From Bacillus sp. (in: firmicutes) (GTDB lineage: Bacteria > Bacillota > Bacilli > Bacillales > Bacillaceae), in the NCBI GenBank assembly GCA_031180805.1, contig JAPSLL010000007.1:1-61865 (forward strand): 61,865 nucleotides of DNA, given 5' to 3'. The notes under the pieces were generated by a model. That model saw nothing but the letters and a program-made list of their open reading frames with translations. It made no database searches and was not told the DNA's origin. How positions within the stretch are numbered: the first letter of the stretch is position 1; every line of letters starts with the position of its first letter. Positions 1-9,934 of this stretch are shown piece by piece. The translations under genes and the position numbers were made by a program.

Positions 1-65
1 TTAAAGGTTTTTGCAATAAGCAATGTTCGGTTTTCATTAGAAATATTTTCGTTATGTCTCAGCCT

Positions 66-656
66 CTATTCCTTTGTGTTTTGCCCCATTATGCCATAAA
101 AGAAAATTTTTGTGATATCCTCTGTTAAAGGCAAAACTTTTGAGTAAACATCATCGCGTTGAATATAATCCTTCAACATCTTGATATAAAACATAATCGC
201 TTCATCTGATGTGTTAGGGTCAATATAGCCTTGTTCTTTCCCTTCTTTTAGCAGGTCAGTAAATAATGGAATTGTCTTCTTAACATAAATCTCTTCAATA
301 TAATTTCCTTCCGTTGTATATTCGTTCATCAAATATTGATAAAACTCTTCGTGAATTTGATTTGCAATTTCCCCTTTATTAAACACAATGCTTTTTATTT
401 TTTCAGGAAAGGAGATATTGGCAGTTACAGTTTTCTGAAAATCATTAATTGCTGTATCAATATAATGAATCATTACCTCATTGACGAGTGTATGTTTATT
501 TTCAAAGTAATTATAAATCGTTACTTGAGAGACATTCGCTTTTTTTGCTATTTCATTAATCGATACCTTTTGAATACCGTATTCCAAGAATAATGAGAGT
601 GCCGCTTTTAAAATATCAAGTTTTTTCTGTTCCCTCCGACGTTGAAATCCGTCCAT
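66..656 (-). CDS. TetR/AcrR family transcriptional regulator
   Basis: A 196-residue one-domain repressor. An N-terminal TetR helix-turn-helix lies at about residues 10-55 (key pattern ILKAALSLFLEYG, then VSQVTIYNYFENK), followed by an all-helical ligand-binding C-terminal half with no recognisable specificity. The ATG at 656 is preferred because GAGGTGA sits five bases upstream; an in-frame ATG six codons earlier has no ribosome binding site. It is divergent from an ABC-2 exporter pair, and a 10-bp inverted repeat flanks the exporter promoter, so it most likely represses that exporter in response to an exported compound. The family call is secure; the target is inferred from context. Confidence 0.9.
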   Translation of the reverse strand: MDGFQRRREQKKLDILKAALSLFLEYGIQKVSINEIAKKANVSQVTIYNYFENKHTLVNEVMIHYIDTAINDFQKTVTANISFPEKIKSIVFNKGEIANQIHEEFYQYLMNEYTTEGNYIEEIYVKKTIPLFTDLLKEGKEQGYIDPNTSDEAIMFYIKMLKDYIQRDDVYSKVLPLTEDITKIFFYGIMGQNTKE

Positions 657-709
657 ATGTTTCACCTCATACATATTCTAATGAAAAAAATGTAATAAAA
701 CAATTAATA

Positions 710-758
710 TAGTTCATAAATTATTGTCAAAGACGAATCTTTTGTATATTATGAACTA
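710..758 (+). promoter_or_regulatory. Exporter promoter flanked by inverted-repeat operator
   Basis: A likely sigma-A promoter, TTGTCA (724-729), 17 bases, TATTAT (747-752), drives the ABC exporter. The perfect arms TAGTTCATAA (710-719) and TTATGAACTA (749-758) bracket it. This is a plausible binding site for the adjacent TetR repressor. Confidence 0.5.
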
Positions 759-814
759 AAGTGATTAAAATATTTCAAAATTAAAGGTACCTTTATTAAG
801 GGGAGGAATATAAA

Positions 815-1708
815 TTGATCGTGGACGTGACAAATTTAAAAAAGAAGTTTGGGAAGGTGCAAGTTTTAAACGGACTGAGTATGCAAGTAGAAAATGGTGA
901 GATATATGGTTTTATCGGTCCAAACGGAGCAGGGAAATCTACAACAATTAAAATATTATTAGGGATATTGAAAGCGACAGAAGGAGAGGCAAAAATTTTC
1001 GGAAAGGATGTCTGGGGAGATGCGGTTGATATTCATAAGCATCTTGCATATGTACCAGGGGATGTTAATCTTTGGCCAAATTTAACAGGAGGAGAGGTGA
1101 TCGATTTATTTATGAGATTGCGAGGAGAAATGAACAATCGGAAACGTGACGAATATATTGAAAAGTTTCAACTAGACCCATCTAAAAAATGTAGAACATA
1201 TTCCAAAGGTAATCGGCAAAAAGTTGCGTTAGTTGCTGCGTTTGCCTCGAATGCAAAGTTATTTATTTTAGATGAGCCAACTTCGGGTTTAGACCCTTTA
1301 ATGGAAAGGGTTTTTCAGGAGGCTGTTTTACAGGTGAAGGCTGAAGGGAGAAGTGTCTTACTTTCAAGTCATATTCTTTCAGAAGTAGAGACGCTATGTG
1401 ACAAGATCGGTATTATCCGACATGGAGAAATAATCGAGACTGGTACCTTGAATGAATTACGGCATTTAACAAGAATGAACTTACTTGTTGAAACGAAGCA
1501 ACCAATTCAGTTATTAACAGAGTTAGAAGGGGTTCATCACATAGAAGGAAAAGGTGACCACACCATTTCCATGCAAGTAGATTCACAGTATTTAGATGAA
1601 CTGATGAAATACATTAGTCAATTTGGGATATTGAAATTGGAGAGTTCACCTCCTACATTAGAGGATTTATTCATGCGCCATTATGAAACAAGTAAAGGTG
1701 GGAATTAA
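815..1708 (+). CDS. ABC transporter ATP-binding protein (drug exporter type)
   Basis: Cytoplasmic ATPase of an ABC-2 exporter, 297 residues. It has Walker A GPNGAGKST near residue 38, the signature region YSKGNRQKVAL, Walker B LFILDEPTSGLDP, the H-loop SSH, and a C-terminal DUF4162-like extension typical of drug/antibiotic exporter ATPases. The start is TTG, supported by AAGGGGAGGA eight bases upstream. The permease gene begins within a few bases of its stop, so the two are translationally linked. Substrate is unknown; control by the divergent TetR protein suggests a toxic or antibiotic-like compound. Confidence 0.9.
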   Translation: MIVDVTNLKKKFGKVQVLNGLSMQVENGEIYGFIGPNGAGKSTTIKILLGILKATEGEAKIFGKDVWGDAVDIHKHLAYVPGDVNLWPNLTGGEVIDLFMRLRGEMNNRKRDEYIEKFQLDPSKKCRTYSKGNRQKVALVAAFASNAKLFILDEPTSGLDPLMERVFQEAVLQVKAEGRSVLLSSHILSEVETLCDKIGIIRHGEIIETGTLNELRHLTRMNLLVETKQPIQLLTELEGVHHIEGKGDHTISMQVDSQYLDELMKYISQFGILKLESSPPTLEDLFMRHYETSKGGN

Positions 1709-1712
1709 AAAG

Positions 1713-3305
1713 ATGTTTCAACATACGGATAAGCTTTTTCTTTTTATTCTTCGTCGTGAACGGATAAGATTACCGATTTGGCTACTAGCTTTATTATTCA
1801 TAACTATTCTTACTGCAATTGCCTTTACAGACTTGTATCAGACAGAAAATGAAAGACAGGCAATTGCTGAAACAATGAAAAACCCTGCAATGATTGCAAT
1901 GGTTGGACCTGGCTTTGGATTAGACAATTATACAGCAGGTCCAATGATGGCTCATCAAATGTTACTTTTTACTGCAATTGTTGTTGGAATTATGAGTATT
2001 TTACTCACAACTTACCACACACGAGCAGATGAAGAGGAAGGAAGGCTAGAATTAGTTCGTTCGCACCCTGTTGGTCGTTTAGCAAATATTGGCGCAACTA
2101 TTTTTGCGTTTTCTGGTGTGTTTGTAGGGTTAGCTCTTTTAATTGGCTTTGGCTTAGCGACTTTACAGATTGATAGCATTGATTTACAAGGATCGTTACT
2201 ATATGGAACTGCTTTAGGTACGACTGGCATTTTTTTCACTGCGGTTACTTTGTTGTCCGCTCAGTTTATGGAAAGTGCGAGAGGAACTGTTGGGTTGTCG
2301 ATTTCTATTTTACTTTTATCTTATCTCGTTCGGGCGATAGGTGATGTTAGGAACGAAATACTTTCCTGGTTTTCTCCATTCGGATGGGTCGTAAGAACGG
2401 AAGTGTATGTAAGCAATCAATGGTGGCCTGTTTTATTATTGTTGGGATTTTCAATTGTTCTAATCGTTTTATCGTTCATTTTGCAATCTGTTCGTGATTT
2501 GGAATCAGGGTTAATACCTTCGAAGCTAGGTAGAACAAGGGCCTCTCATTTTCTTAAGGGACCATTAGGACTTGCATTAAGACTGCAACGTACAAGTATT
2601 ATTGCATGGACAATTGGTATGTTTGTTTTAGGAGCATCATATGGATCTGTTTTTGGTGATTTAGAATCCTTTTTTTCTGAAAATGAAACGATACGGCAAC
2701 TATTAACAGCGGTAAAGGGTGAATCGCTAACAGAACAATTTTTGTCGATGCTTATGTCCGTTATTTCAATGATTTGTACGATTCCACCATTGTTATTTAT
2801 TTTAAAGATGAAGGGTGAGGAAAAGGCAAATCGTGTAGAACACTTTATATCACACGCCGTTTCCCGAACAAGAGTAATTGTAAGTTATTTGTTTATCTCA
2901 CTATTTTTCAGTGCTTTTATGTTAATTGTATCTATTTTCGGATTATGGCTATCAGCGGCATCAGTTACAGAGGAGATGATTTCATTTTCTACAATGGCTA
3001 CTGCTGGAATTGTGTATTTACCTGCAATAGCAGTATTAATTGGCATAACTATATTTTTCATTGGTTTCGCGCCGAAGTTTACTAGTTTTATATGGTTATA
3101 TCTAGGGTATTCATTTTTTGTCGTATATCTTGGTGGAATCATGAAATTACCTGAGTGGTTAAAGGCATTATCACCATTCGGTCATATTCCTCAGCTACCT
3201 GTTGAGGAATTTGATGCTTTAAGTATTACTGTATTATTATGTCTTGCTATGGTCGGGATGTGTTTTGGAGTAATTGGTTATAACAAACGAGATCTACAAG
3301 GATAA
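1713..3305 (+). CDS. ABC transporter permease, large two-module ABC-2 exporter type
   Basis: Integral membrane partner of the preceding ATPase, about 530 residues with roughly twelve hydrophobic segments arranged as two similar halves. It resembles the family annotated as exporters of polyketide antibiotics. ATG at 1713 is chosen because AAAGGTGGG lies about ten bases upstream; an earlier ATG at 1683 would overlap the ATPase gene and lacks a convincing ribosome binding site. A terminator follows at once, so the transcription unit is ATPase-permease only. Family is well supported by hydropathy and context; substrate is unknown. Confidence 0.8.
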   Translation: MFQHTDKLFLFILRRERIRLPIWLLALLFITILTAIAFTDLYQTENERQAIAETMKNPAMIAMVGPGFGLDNYTAGPMMAHQMLLFTAIVVGIMSILLTTYHTRADEEEGRLELVRSHPVGRLANIGATIFAFSGVFVGLALLIGFGLATLQIDSIDLQGSLLYGTALGTTGIFFTAVTLLSAQFMESARGTVGLSISILLLSYLVRAIGDVRNEILSWFSPFGWVVRTEVYVSNQWWPVLLLLGFSIVLIVLSFILQSVRDLESGLIPSKLGRTRASHFLKGPLGLALRLQRTSIIAWTIGMFVLGASYGSVFGDLESFFSENETIRQLLTAVKGESLTEQFLSMLMSVISMICTIPPLLFILKMKGEEKANRVEHFISHAVSRTRVIVSYLFISLFFSAFMLIVSIFGLWLSAASVTEEMISFSTMATAGIVYLPAIAVLIGITIFFIGFAPKFTSFIWLYLGYSFFVVYLGGIMKLPEWLKALSPFGHIPQLPVEEFDALSITVLLCLAMVGMCFGVIGYNKRDLQG

Positions 3306-3308
3306 ATG

Positions 3309-3358
3309 ATGAAAAGAACCTAAAAAAGCGATGATGCTGCTTGAGGTTCTTTTCTTCG
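3309..3358 (+). terminator. Rho-independent terminator of the ABC exporter
   Basis: Perfect 11-bp arms GAAAAGAACCT (3311-3321) and AGGTTCTTTTC (3344-3354), followed by T-rich sequence. It lies between convergent genes and may act in both directions. Confidence 0.75.
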
Positions 3359-3362
3359 TATA

Positions 3363-3644
3363 TTAAATGCGGACGTTAGTTACAAAATAGTTGATTGAGC
3401 GTTTGATGAAGATAGATAAATATATAAGCAGAAATGAAACAGCAAATGAAAACGGGATGCTGAAAGCGACTGGGAGCTCAATGCCTTTCCAGATTGACAA
3501 TTTTATTTGTTCATAACCGACTGTTCGTAAAATACCAGCAAGGATTGAAACGATCGCGCTAACTATTAATCCAATATACAAGACAGATAGCACTGGGATG
3601 CAAAGTGAGAATAAAAAGGCTTTTATCATTTTAAAGATTTTCAC
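3363..3644 (-). CDS. Small membrane protein, unknown function
   Basis: A 93-residue protein with a basic N-terminus and two or three hydrophobic segments (about residues 8-37 and 55-78). I do not recognise the family. The start is GTG with GAGGAG nine bases upstream. It follows the bactofilin-like gene by two bases and is surely co-transcribed with it, so it may be the membrane partner of that protein. Both would be under the control of the MarR regulator encoded upstream. Confidence 0.7.
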   Translation of the reverse strand: MKIFKMIKAFLFSLCIPVLSVLYIGLIVSAIVSILAGILRTVGYEQIKLSIWKGIELPVAFSIPFSFAVSFLLIYLSIFIKRSINYFVTNVRI

Positions 3645-3646
3645 TT

Positions 3647-4309
3647 TCAGTCGCTCCTCTTCATAATTTGTTTAACGGTAGAATGGCGAGAAATGGTGTA
3701 TGATTCTTTAAACGTTAACTTTTCAATTACACATTTTTTACCAATTGTGACCACATCTCCTTCAACGTTTTTGGCTGATGTATGAGAAAGGGTGATGTTG
3801 TTTCCCGTTATTTTTTCACATATTAATTGTTTCTTTTGTAATGAGAGTGTTTTTTTCTCAGATTGTACTTCGATTGTATTTGCATGAAGCTGTTCAATTT
3901 GACTTTTACCTGACAATATTAAATGAAACGCTTTTGAGTTTATTTTCTTAGCAGTAACTTTTCCGAGTAAATTAATCTTGTCTGCTTGTAGTGAATGTTG
4001 GATCGTCAGCTGTCCTGTAGATTTGACTTCTTTTATTCGCCCCTTTGATAATCTCATAGTGCCTGCACTTGTTAGCTTTCCTATTCCACAGTTATTTTTG
4101 ATGATACAAACACCAGAACTACTCAATCGGTCTGCTATAACGTGGCAATCAAATGAACTATATCCGTGTGTTGATAGCTCTGTAACGCGTATCTCCTGAC
4201 AAAAGCGAACAGACCCTCTAGCATTTACTTTTTTATATTCTGAACTTAAATTTCTTATTTGACCGCTTGTAAAGGTTATACTTCGTAAAGATTGCTTTGC
4301 TTTTTTCAA
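3647..4309 (-). CDS. Bactofilin-like (polymer-forming cytoskeletal) protein
   Basis: A 220-residue soluble protein made almost wholly of short repeating beta-strand segments (runs such as GKLTSAG, GRIKEVKSTGQL, GKVTAKKI about every 17-20 residues). This is the pattern of a right-handed beta-helix as in bactofilins and the B. subtilis YhbE/YhbF type. No catalytic motif is visible. It starts at TTG, with AAGGTGGTGA four bases upstream. It is the first gene of a two-gene unit with a small membrane protein, and a palindrome shared with the MarR promoter lies just upstream. The fold assignment is by pattern only. Confidence 0.55.
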   Translation of the reverse strand: MKKAKQSLRSITFTSGQIRNLSSEYKKVNARGSVRFCQEIRVTELSTHGYSSFDCHVIADRLSSSGVCIIKNNCGIGKLTSAGTMRLSKGRIKEVKSTGQLTIQHSLQADKINLLGKVTAKKINSKAFHLILSGKSQIEQLHANTIEVQSEKKTLSLQKKQLICEKITGNNITLSHTSAKNVEGDVVTIGKKCVIEKLTFKESYTISRHSTVKQIMKRSD

Positions 4310-4337
4310 TATATCACCACCTTATTTTAATGAATAT

Positions 4338-4358
4338 ATATTTTAGTAATTAAAATAT
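4338..4358. promoter_or_regulatory. MarR-type palindromic operator, copy 1
   Basis: A 21-bp palindrome, ATATTTTA-N5-TAAAATAT, in front of the bactofilin-like operon. It lies downstream of a minus-strand TTGACA. An almost identical copy sits in front of the MarR gene at 4890-4910. Confidence 0.6.
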
Positions 4359-4423
4359 ATATTTATTAAAGTATATTCCTACCTCAATTGTCAAGAACTA
4401 GAAAGGTATTTTGGTGAATTTTG

Positions 4424-4456
4424 GAACAAAAAAATAGGGCCCAATTAATTGGACCC
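4424..4456 (-). terminator. Terminator overlapping the 3' end of the MarR gene
   Basis: On the minus strand GGGTCCAATT/AATTGGGCCC (one mismatch) is followed by TATTTTTTTG. The stem begins inside the last codons of the MarR gene. Confidence 0.6.
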
Positions 4457-4870
4457 TTCGAAAATAGTACTCAATAATTTATTTACCTCTACAAGCACCT
4501 TTGTCATATTAGTTAGTTTTTCATTAGGAAACTTTAAAAAGATGCTTTTTACCTTCTCCTCACCGGCATTTGTTAGCATCATTTTGATCACACGTCTGTC
4601 ACCTTTTTCTCTTATTCTTTGCACCAGGTTCATGCTTTCTAGCTTATCGCACATTGATGTAACTGCACCTGGAGTGACATTAAAGAAGTCAGCAATTTCT
4701 GTTGGCTTCATTCCACCTTCAATTTTGAGCTGAAGAAGCAAAATAAGTTGATTTTGTGAAAGTGATTCCTGATCAGATAGGAGCTGGACAAACATTTTTG
4801 ACTTTTGCTGAATTTCAAGCATTTCCTTCATAATCGTTTCTACATTTTGCATATGCTTATTATTTGACAT
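4445..4870 (-). CDS. MarR family transcriptional regulator
   Basis: A 141-residue winged-helix regulator. The recognition region MKPTEIADFFNVTPGAVTSM (about residues 54-73) and the wing segment REKGDRRVIKMMLT are typical of MarR proteins. A palindrome (ATATTTTA-N5-TAAAATAT) lies just upstream of this gene, and a second copy lies in front of the neighbouring bactofilin-like operon. Autoregulation and control of that operon are therefore likely. The ribosome binding site is weak (GGCTGTGATGGG adjoining the ATG). The inducer is unknown. Confidence 0.88.
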   Translation of the reverse strand: MSNNKHMQNVETIMKEMLEIQQKSKMFVQLLSDQESLSQNQLILLLQLKIEGGMKPTEIADFFNVTPGAVTSMCDKLESMNLVQRIREKGDRRVIKMMLTNAGEEKVKSIFLKFPNEKLTNMTKVLVEVNKLLSTIFEGSN

Positions 4871-4889
4871 CCCATCACAGCCTATATGA

Positions 4890-4910
4890 ATATTTTACTA
4901 ATTAAAATAT
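4890..4910. promoter_or_regulatory. MarR-type palindromic operator, copy 2
   Basis: ATATTTTA-N5-TAAAATAT, differing from copy 1 only in the central bases. It lies about 20 bp upstream of the MarR start codon, as expected for autorepression. Confidence 0.6.
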
Positions 4911-4951
4911 ATGGTAAGTATAATAAGTGGAATTGTCAATTTTCTCAAATG

Positions 4952-5983
4952 TTAGCTCATTTCACTAATGATGACTTTCTTACCTGTCTTGGCACTTTGG
5001 ACTGCACCAAATACCATTTCCATGCTTTTAATATTATCTCGACAATCCGTTTCGGCTAGACGATTTTCTTCTAAAGCTTGGAACATTTCATCAAGACAGC
5101 CCCAATGTCCTTCGCGAATTGCTTTCTCATTTTCGATATTCATTTGCTTAACAGGAGTGATAAATTCAATTGGTTTTGTTTCATCAATCACTTCACATAT
5201 CGGATTGTTCGAACCGTCCCATCTTGCACTTCCTTTACTTCCAGTTACACGCCAGTCTGATTCCCACGATGTTTGATTTCCAATAGCACTCCATGACCCG
5301 CGATATGAAAAGACCGTTCCATCTGTCATTTCAAAGATACAAATAGCTGATGAGTTGCCTTTATACCAGGAGCCTGTTGGATTATATTCATGACAATAAA
5401 CTGACACAGGATCCTTTCCTGTTAAAAATCTAGCCTGGTCAAACGTATGAATCGCCATATCGACGATAAGGGGATGATCCATTAAATCACGAAAGCCACC
5501 GAAGTTAGGCCCGAGGAAAAAGTCTGCATGAATTGAACCGATTTCACCGATAGTTCCGTTAGAAAGAATCTTTTGAAACGTACGGATTTGGTTTAAATAC
5601 CGACGATTTTGCATGACTGTGTATGTATTTCCAGTTTTTCTTGCAGTATGGAGAACTTCCTTTGCATCTTTTAATGTTTCAGCCATTGGTTTTTCGCCAA
5701 ATACATTACATCCAGCCTCTAATGCAGTTATCACTATTTCTTTATGTGCAGCTGGAATCGTGATATCAAACACTAAATTTGCATCCGTTTTCATTATTGC
5801 CTTTGATAAATTTGTAAATGAAGGGACCCCTAGGTCACGACGTTCTACCATTGCTTTTGCTGCCTCTAAGTTAACATCAACAACTCCAACAATTTCAGCA
5901 TTCTCCCGCTGTGATACGTAATCAAACCAAGTATTTGACATTCCACCACATCCAGCTACGATAATTTTGTGCTGCTTTGCCAT
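4952..5983 (-). CDS. Gfo/Idh/MocA family oxidoreductase
   Basis: A 343-residue NAD(P)-dependent sugar or inositol dehydrogenase-type enzyme. The N-terminal Rossmann motif is VAGCGGMSNTW (residues 9-19) and the family EKP motif lies near residue 97. The C-terminal alpha/beta domain carries the substrate pocket with MDHPLIVDMAIHTFDQARF. Ribosome binding site GAGGAGTG is six bases from the ATG. It is divergent from the beta-glucoside PTS operon and shares its intergenic region, so a role with a plant-derived sugar is plausible. Its substrate cannot be read from sequence. Confidence 0.85.
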   Translation of the reverse strand: MAKQHKIIVAGCGGMSNTWFDYVSQRENAEIVGVVDVNLEAAKAMVERRDLGVPSFTNLSKAIMKTDANLVFDITIPAAHKEIVITALEAGCNVFGEKPMAETLKDAKEVLHTARKTGNTYTVMQNRRYLNQIRTFQKILSNGTIGEIGSIHADFFLGPNFGGFRDLMDHPLIVDMAIHTFDQARFLTGKDPVSVYCHEYNPTGSWYKGNSSAICIFEMTDGTVFSYRGSWSAIGNQTSWESDWRVTGSKGSARWDGSNNPICEVIDETKPIEFITPVKQMNIENEKAIREGHWGCLDEMFQALEENRLAETDCRDNIKSMEMVFGAVQSAKTGKKVIISEMS

Positions 5984-6171
5984 GTGAACACTCCTCTTTT
6001 TCCTATGTTTTTAGTGTATTAATTTATTATATATGAGCTATGTTTCCAACTTATCATACTGGTAAGTGCGTGTCTAAGGTGGAATGGACTATATAAAAAA
6101 AGTACCTGCTGAAAAGAGCCGAAGTTAGATAAGTGAAAAATTTGGTTCATTTTCCCTTCAAAAAAGTTTTT

Positions 6172-6185
6172 TGAAAGCGTTGACA
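6172..6185 (+). promoter_or_regulatory. CcpA cre site
   Basis: TGAAAGCGTTGACA matches the catabolite-responsive element consensus TGWAAGCGTTWNCA at every position. It overlaps the -35 hexamer of the PTS promoter (TTGACA 6180-6185, with TTAAAT or TAAATT 16-17 bases on), so CcpA would block RNA polymerase when glucose is present. Confidence 0.85.
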
Positions 6186-6231
6186 TTTTATTGATAAGAT
6201 GTTAAATTAATTTCAACAATTAAATATTCAT

Positions 6232-6265
6232 AAAGGAATGTTACCTTTAGTGGGCATAACCTGAA
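6232..6265 (+). promoter_or_regulatory. RAT antiterminator target (LicT/SacY type)
   Basis: The leader segment AAAGGAATGTTACC, then GGGCATAACCTGAA, closely resembles the ribonucleic antiterminator of B. subtilis bglP. Its 3' end overlaps the 5' arm of the terminator that follows, the defining arrangement. A BglG/LicT-family protein encoded elsewhere should bind here when beta-glucosides are present. Confidence 0.75.
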
Positions 6266-6346
6266 CTGATTTGGAAAGAATAGTAGCGCGCTGTCTGACG
6301 GACGCTGTGTGTCTATTTCTACCAGATCGGGTCAGGTTTTTTATTT
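6258..6346 (+). terminator. Leader terminator controlled by the RAT
   Basis: The arms AACCTGA (6258-6264) and TCAGGTT (6332-6338) extend through CTGATTTGG pairing with CCAGATCGG, one mismatch between the two blocks. TTTTTT follows. The stem lies between promoter and PTS gene, so transcription stops unless the RAT hairpin forms. Confidence 0.8.
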
Positions 6347-6378
6347 GCCAAAAATAAAAATAGAAGGAAGGGTCAATG

Positions 6379-8292
6379 ATGAAGTATGAGCAATTAGCTA
6401 AAGATATTATTCAAAATGTTGGCGGAAATGAAAACGTTATTAGTGTTGTTCACTGTGTAACGAGATTACGCTTTAAGCTAAAGGATGAGAGTAAAGCAAA
6501 TACTGATGTTCTTAAAAATATGGATGGTGTTGTAACCGTTATGAAAAGCGGTGGTCAGTACCAGGTTGTCATTGGCAACCATGTCCCAGATGTCTATAAA
6601 GATGTGTTAGCTGTTGGTGGATTTAAGGCAGAGGGAGCAGTTGAAGAGGAAGAGGCAAAGGGTGGCAACTTATTTAATAGATTTGTAGATATTGTATCAA
6701 GTATTTTTACACCAATTCTCGGTGTATTAGCTGCAACAGGGATGATTAAAGGGCTTAATGCATTGTTTTTATCGTTAAAGTGGCTTACCGAAGAATCAGG
6801 AACATATCTAGTTTTAAATGCAGTCGGTGATTCATTATTTTACTTCTTCCCAATCTTCTTAGGATATACAGCAAGTAAGAAATTTGGCGGTAGTACATTT
6901 ATTGGGATGGCAATTGGATCAGCGCTAGTGTATCCAACGATGTCACAGCTGATGACGGGTGATCCGCTGTACACATTATTTACAGGAACGATGTTTGAAT
7001 CACCAGTTTATATTACATTCTTAGGTATTCCAGTTATTTTAATGTCTTATTCATCTTCTGTTATTCCGATTATTATTGCCGCATATTTTGGGGCTAAAGT
7101 AGAAAAGGGCTTTAAGAAAATTATTCCTGATGTTGTAAAAACATTTTTAGTGCCATTTTTAACATTATTAGTAGTTGTTCCATTAACATTTATGGTAATT
7201 GGTCCAATTGCAACATGGGCTGGTCAACTACTAGGTCAAGCGACTCTATGGATTTACGGCTTAAGTCCAGTTATTGCAGGTTTATTTCTTGGTGGTTTTT
7301 GGCAAATTTTTGTTATCTTCGGTTTACACTGGGGTCTTGTACCAATCGCGATCAACAATGTTTCAGTGAATGGTGCTGATCCAGTCTTAGCTTTAGTATT
7401 TGCGGCTTCATTTGCGCAGATAGGGGCAGTGCTAGCTATCTTGCTTAGAACAAAGCAACAAAAGCTAAAATCATTAAGTATCCCAGCATTTATTTCAGGT
7501 ATTTTTGGTGTTACTGAACCGGCAATTTACGGTATTACACTTCCACTTAAAAAGCCATTTATTATTAGCTGTATTGGTGGAGCAGTAGGTGGAGCAATTA
7601 TTGGTTTGTTTGGAACCCAAGGATTTATTATTGGTGGTTTAGGTATTTTCGGTATTCCTTCTTATATTCACCCAACAGAAGGGTTAAATCTTGCATTCTG
7701 GGGCTCAGTTATCGCGATTATAGCTGGTTTTGCTGTTGCGTTCATCTTAACTTTGTTATTCGGTATGAGCAAAGAAAAACCTCAAGAAACTAGTGAAATG
7801 AATGCCCATGAAAAGAAGGAAGCAGTTATTGAAGTGAAAAATGAAATGATTTCTAGCCCATTAGCTGGTGAAGTCAAAGTATTAGGTGAAATAAGTGATG
7901 AAGCATTTGCATCAGGTGCATTAGGAAAAGGTGTTGCTATAGTTCCGACTGAAGGAAAATTATATGCCCCTGTTTCAGGTATGGTTGCTGCACTATTCCC
8001 AACAAAGCATGCGATTGGAATTACAACTGAAAATGGTGCAGAGATTCTAATTCACATTGGACTCGACACTGTTCAACTAAATGGTAATCATTTTATTACA
8101 CATACAACAGTAGGATCCAGAATTGAAAAAGGACAATTATTAATTGAATTTGATATCGATGCTATTCAAAAGTCTGGCTATGAGGTAACAACGCCTGTTA
8201 TAGTGACAAACCAAGATAAATTCGATGTAGTGACATTAGGTGGAAAACAAACAAAGGTTGGAGATCAACTATTTGAGCTAGTTGCAAAATAA
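6379..8292 (+). CDS. Beta-glucoside PTS transporter, EIIBCA
   Basis: A 637-residue fused phosphotransferase permease. The IIB domain is N-terminal (phosphorylated Cys in VHCVTRLRF, near residue 28). The IIC membrane domain spans about 100-460 with ten or so hydrophobic segments. The IIA domain is C-terminal (SPLAGEVK and the phosphorylated His in ILIHIGLDTV, near residue 560). The domain order matches BglP/BglF. ATG at 6379 is preferred over the adjacent ATG at 6376 for spacing from GAAGGAAGGG. It is the first gene of a two-gene operon with a 6-phospho-beta-glucosidase and has cre and RAT control. Confidence 0.92.
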   Translation: MKYEQLAKDIIQNVGGNENVISVVHCVTRLRFKLKDESKANTDVLKNMDGVVTVMKSGGQYQVVIGNHVPDVYKDVLAVGGFKAEGAVEEEEAKGGNLFNRFVDIVSSIFTPILGVLAATGMIKGLNALFLSLKWLTEESGTYLVLNAVGDSLFYFFPIFLGYTASKKFGGSTFIGMAIGSALVYPTMSQLMTGDPLYTLFTGTMFESPVYITFLGIPVILMSYSSSVIPIIIAAYFGAKVEKGFKKIIPDVVKTFLVPFLTLLVVVPLTFMVIGPIATWAGQLLGQATLWIYGLSPVIAGLFLGGFWQIFVIFGLHWGLVPIAINNVSVNGADPVLALVFAASFAQIGAVLAILLRTKQQKLKSLSIPAFISGIFGVTEPAIYGITLPLKKPFIISCIGGAVGGAIIGLFGTQGFIIGGLGIFGIPSYIHPTEGLNLAFWGSVIAIIAGFAVAFILTLLFGMSKEKPQETSEMNAHEKKEAVIEVKNEMISSPLAGEVKVLGEISDEAFASGALGKGVAIVPTEGKLYAPVSGMVAALFPTKHAIGITTENGAEILIHIGLDTVQLNGNHFITHTTVGSRIEKGQLLIEFDIDAIQKSGYEVTTPVIVTNQDKFDVVTLGGKQTKVGDQLFELVAK

Positions 8293-8303
8293 ACAAGAAC
8301 TAA

Positions 8304-9794
<1,491 letters not shown>

Positions 9795-9852
9795 TTGAAG
9801 TGATTTTTAAAAATTCTATTTGTAGTGATAATGCCGACAGAAAAATGTGACT

Positions 9853-9908
9853 AGAAAAAAAGGATAGATAAACAGGTAGCTTTCCTGTTCATCTATCCTT
9901 TCCTTTTA
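9853..9908. terminator. Bidirectional terminator
   Basis: AAGGATAGAT (9860-9869) pairs with ATCTATCCTT (9891-9900), with an inner AACAGG/CCTGTT stem. Eight A residues precede it and T-rich sequence follows, so it can end both the beta-glucoside operon and the convergent gene. Confidence 0.75.
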
Positions 9909-9934
9909 ATACATATGTATTAACTTTTTTTTCT

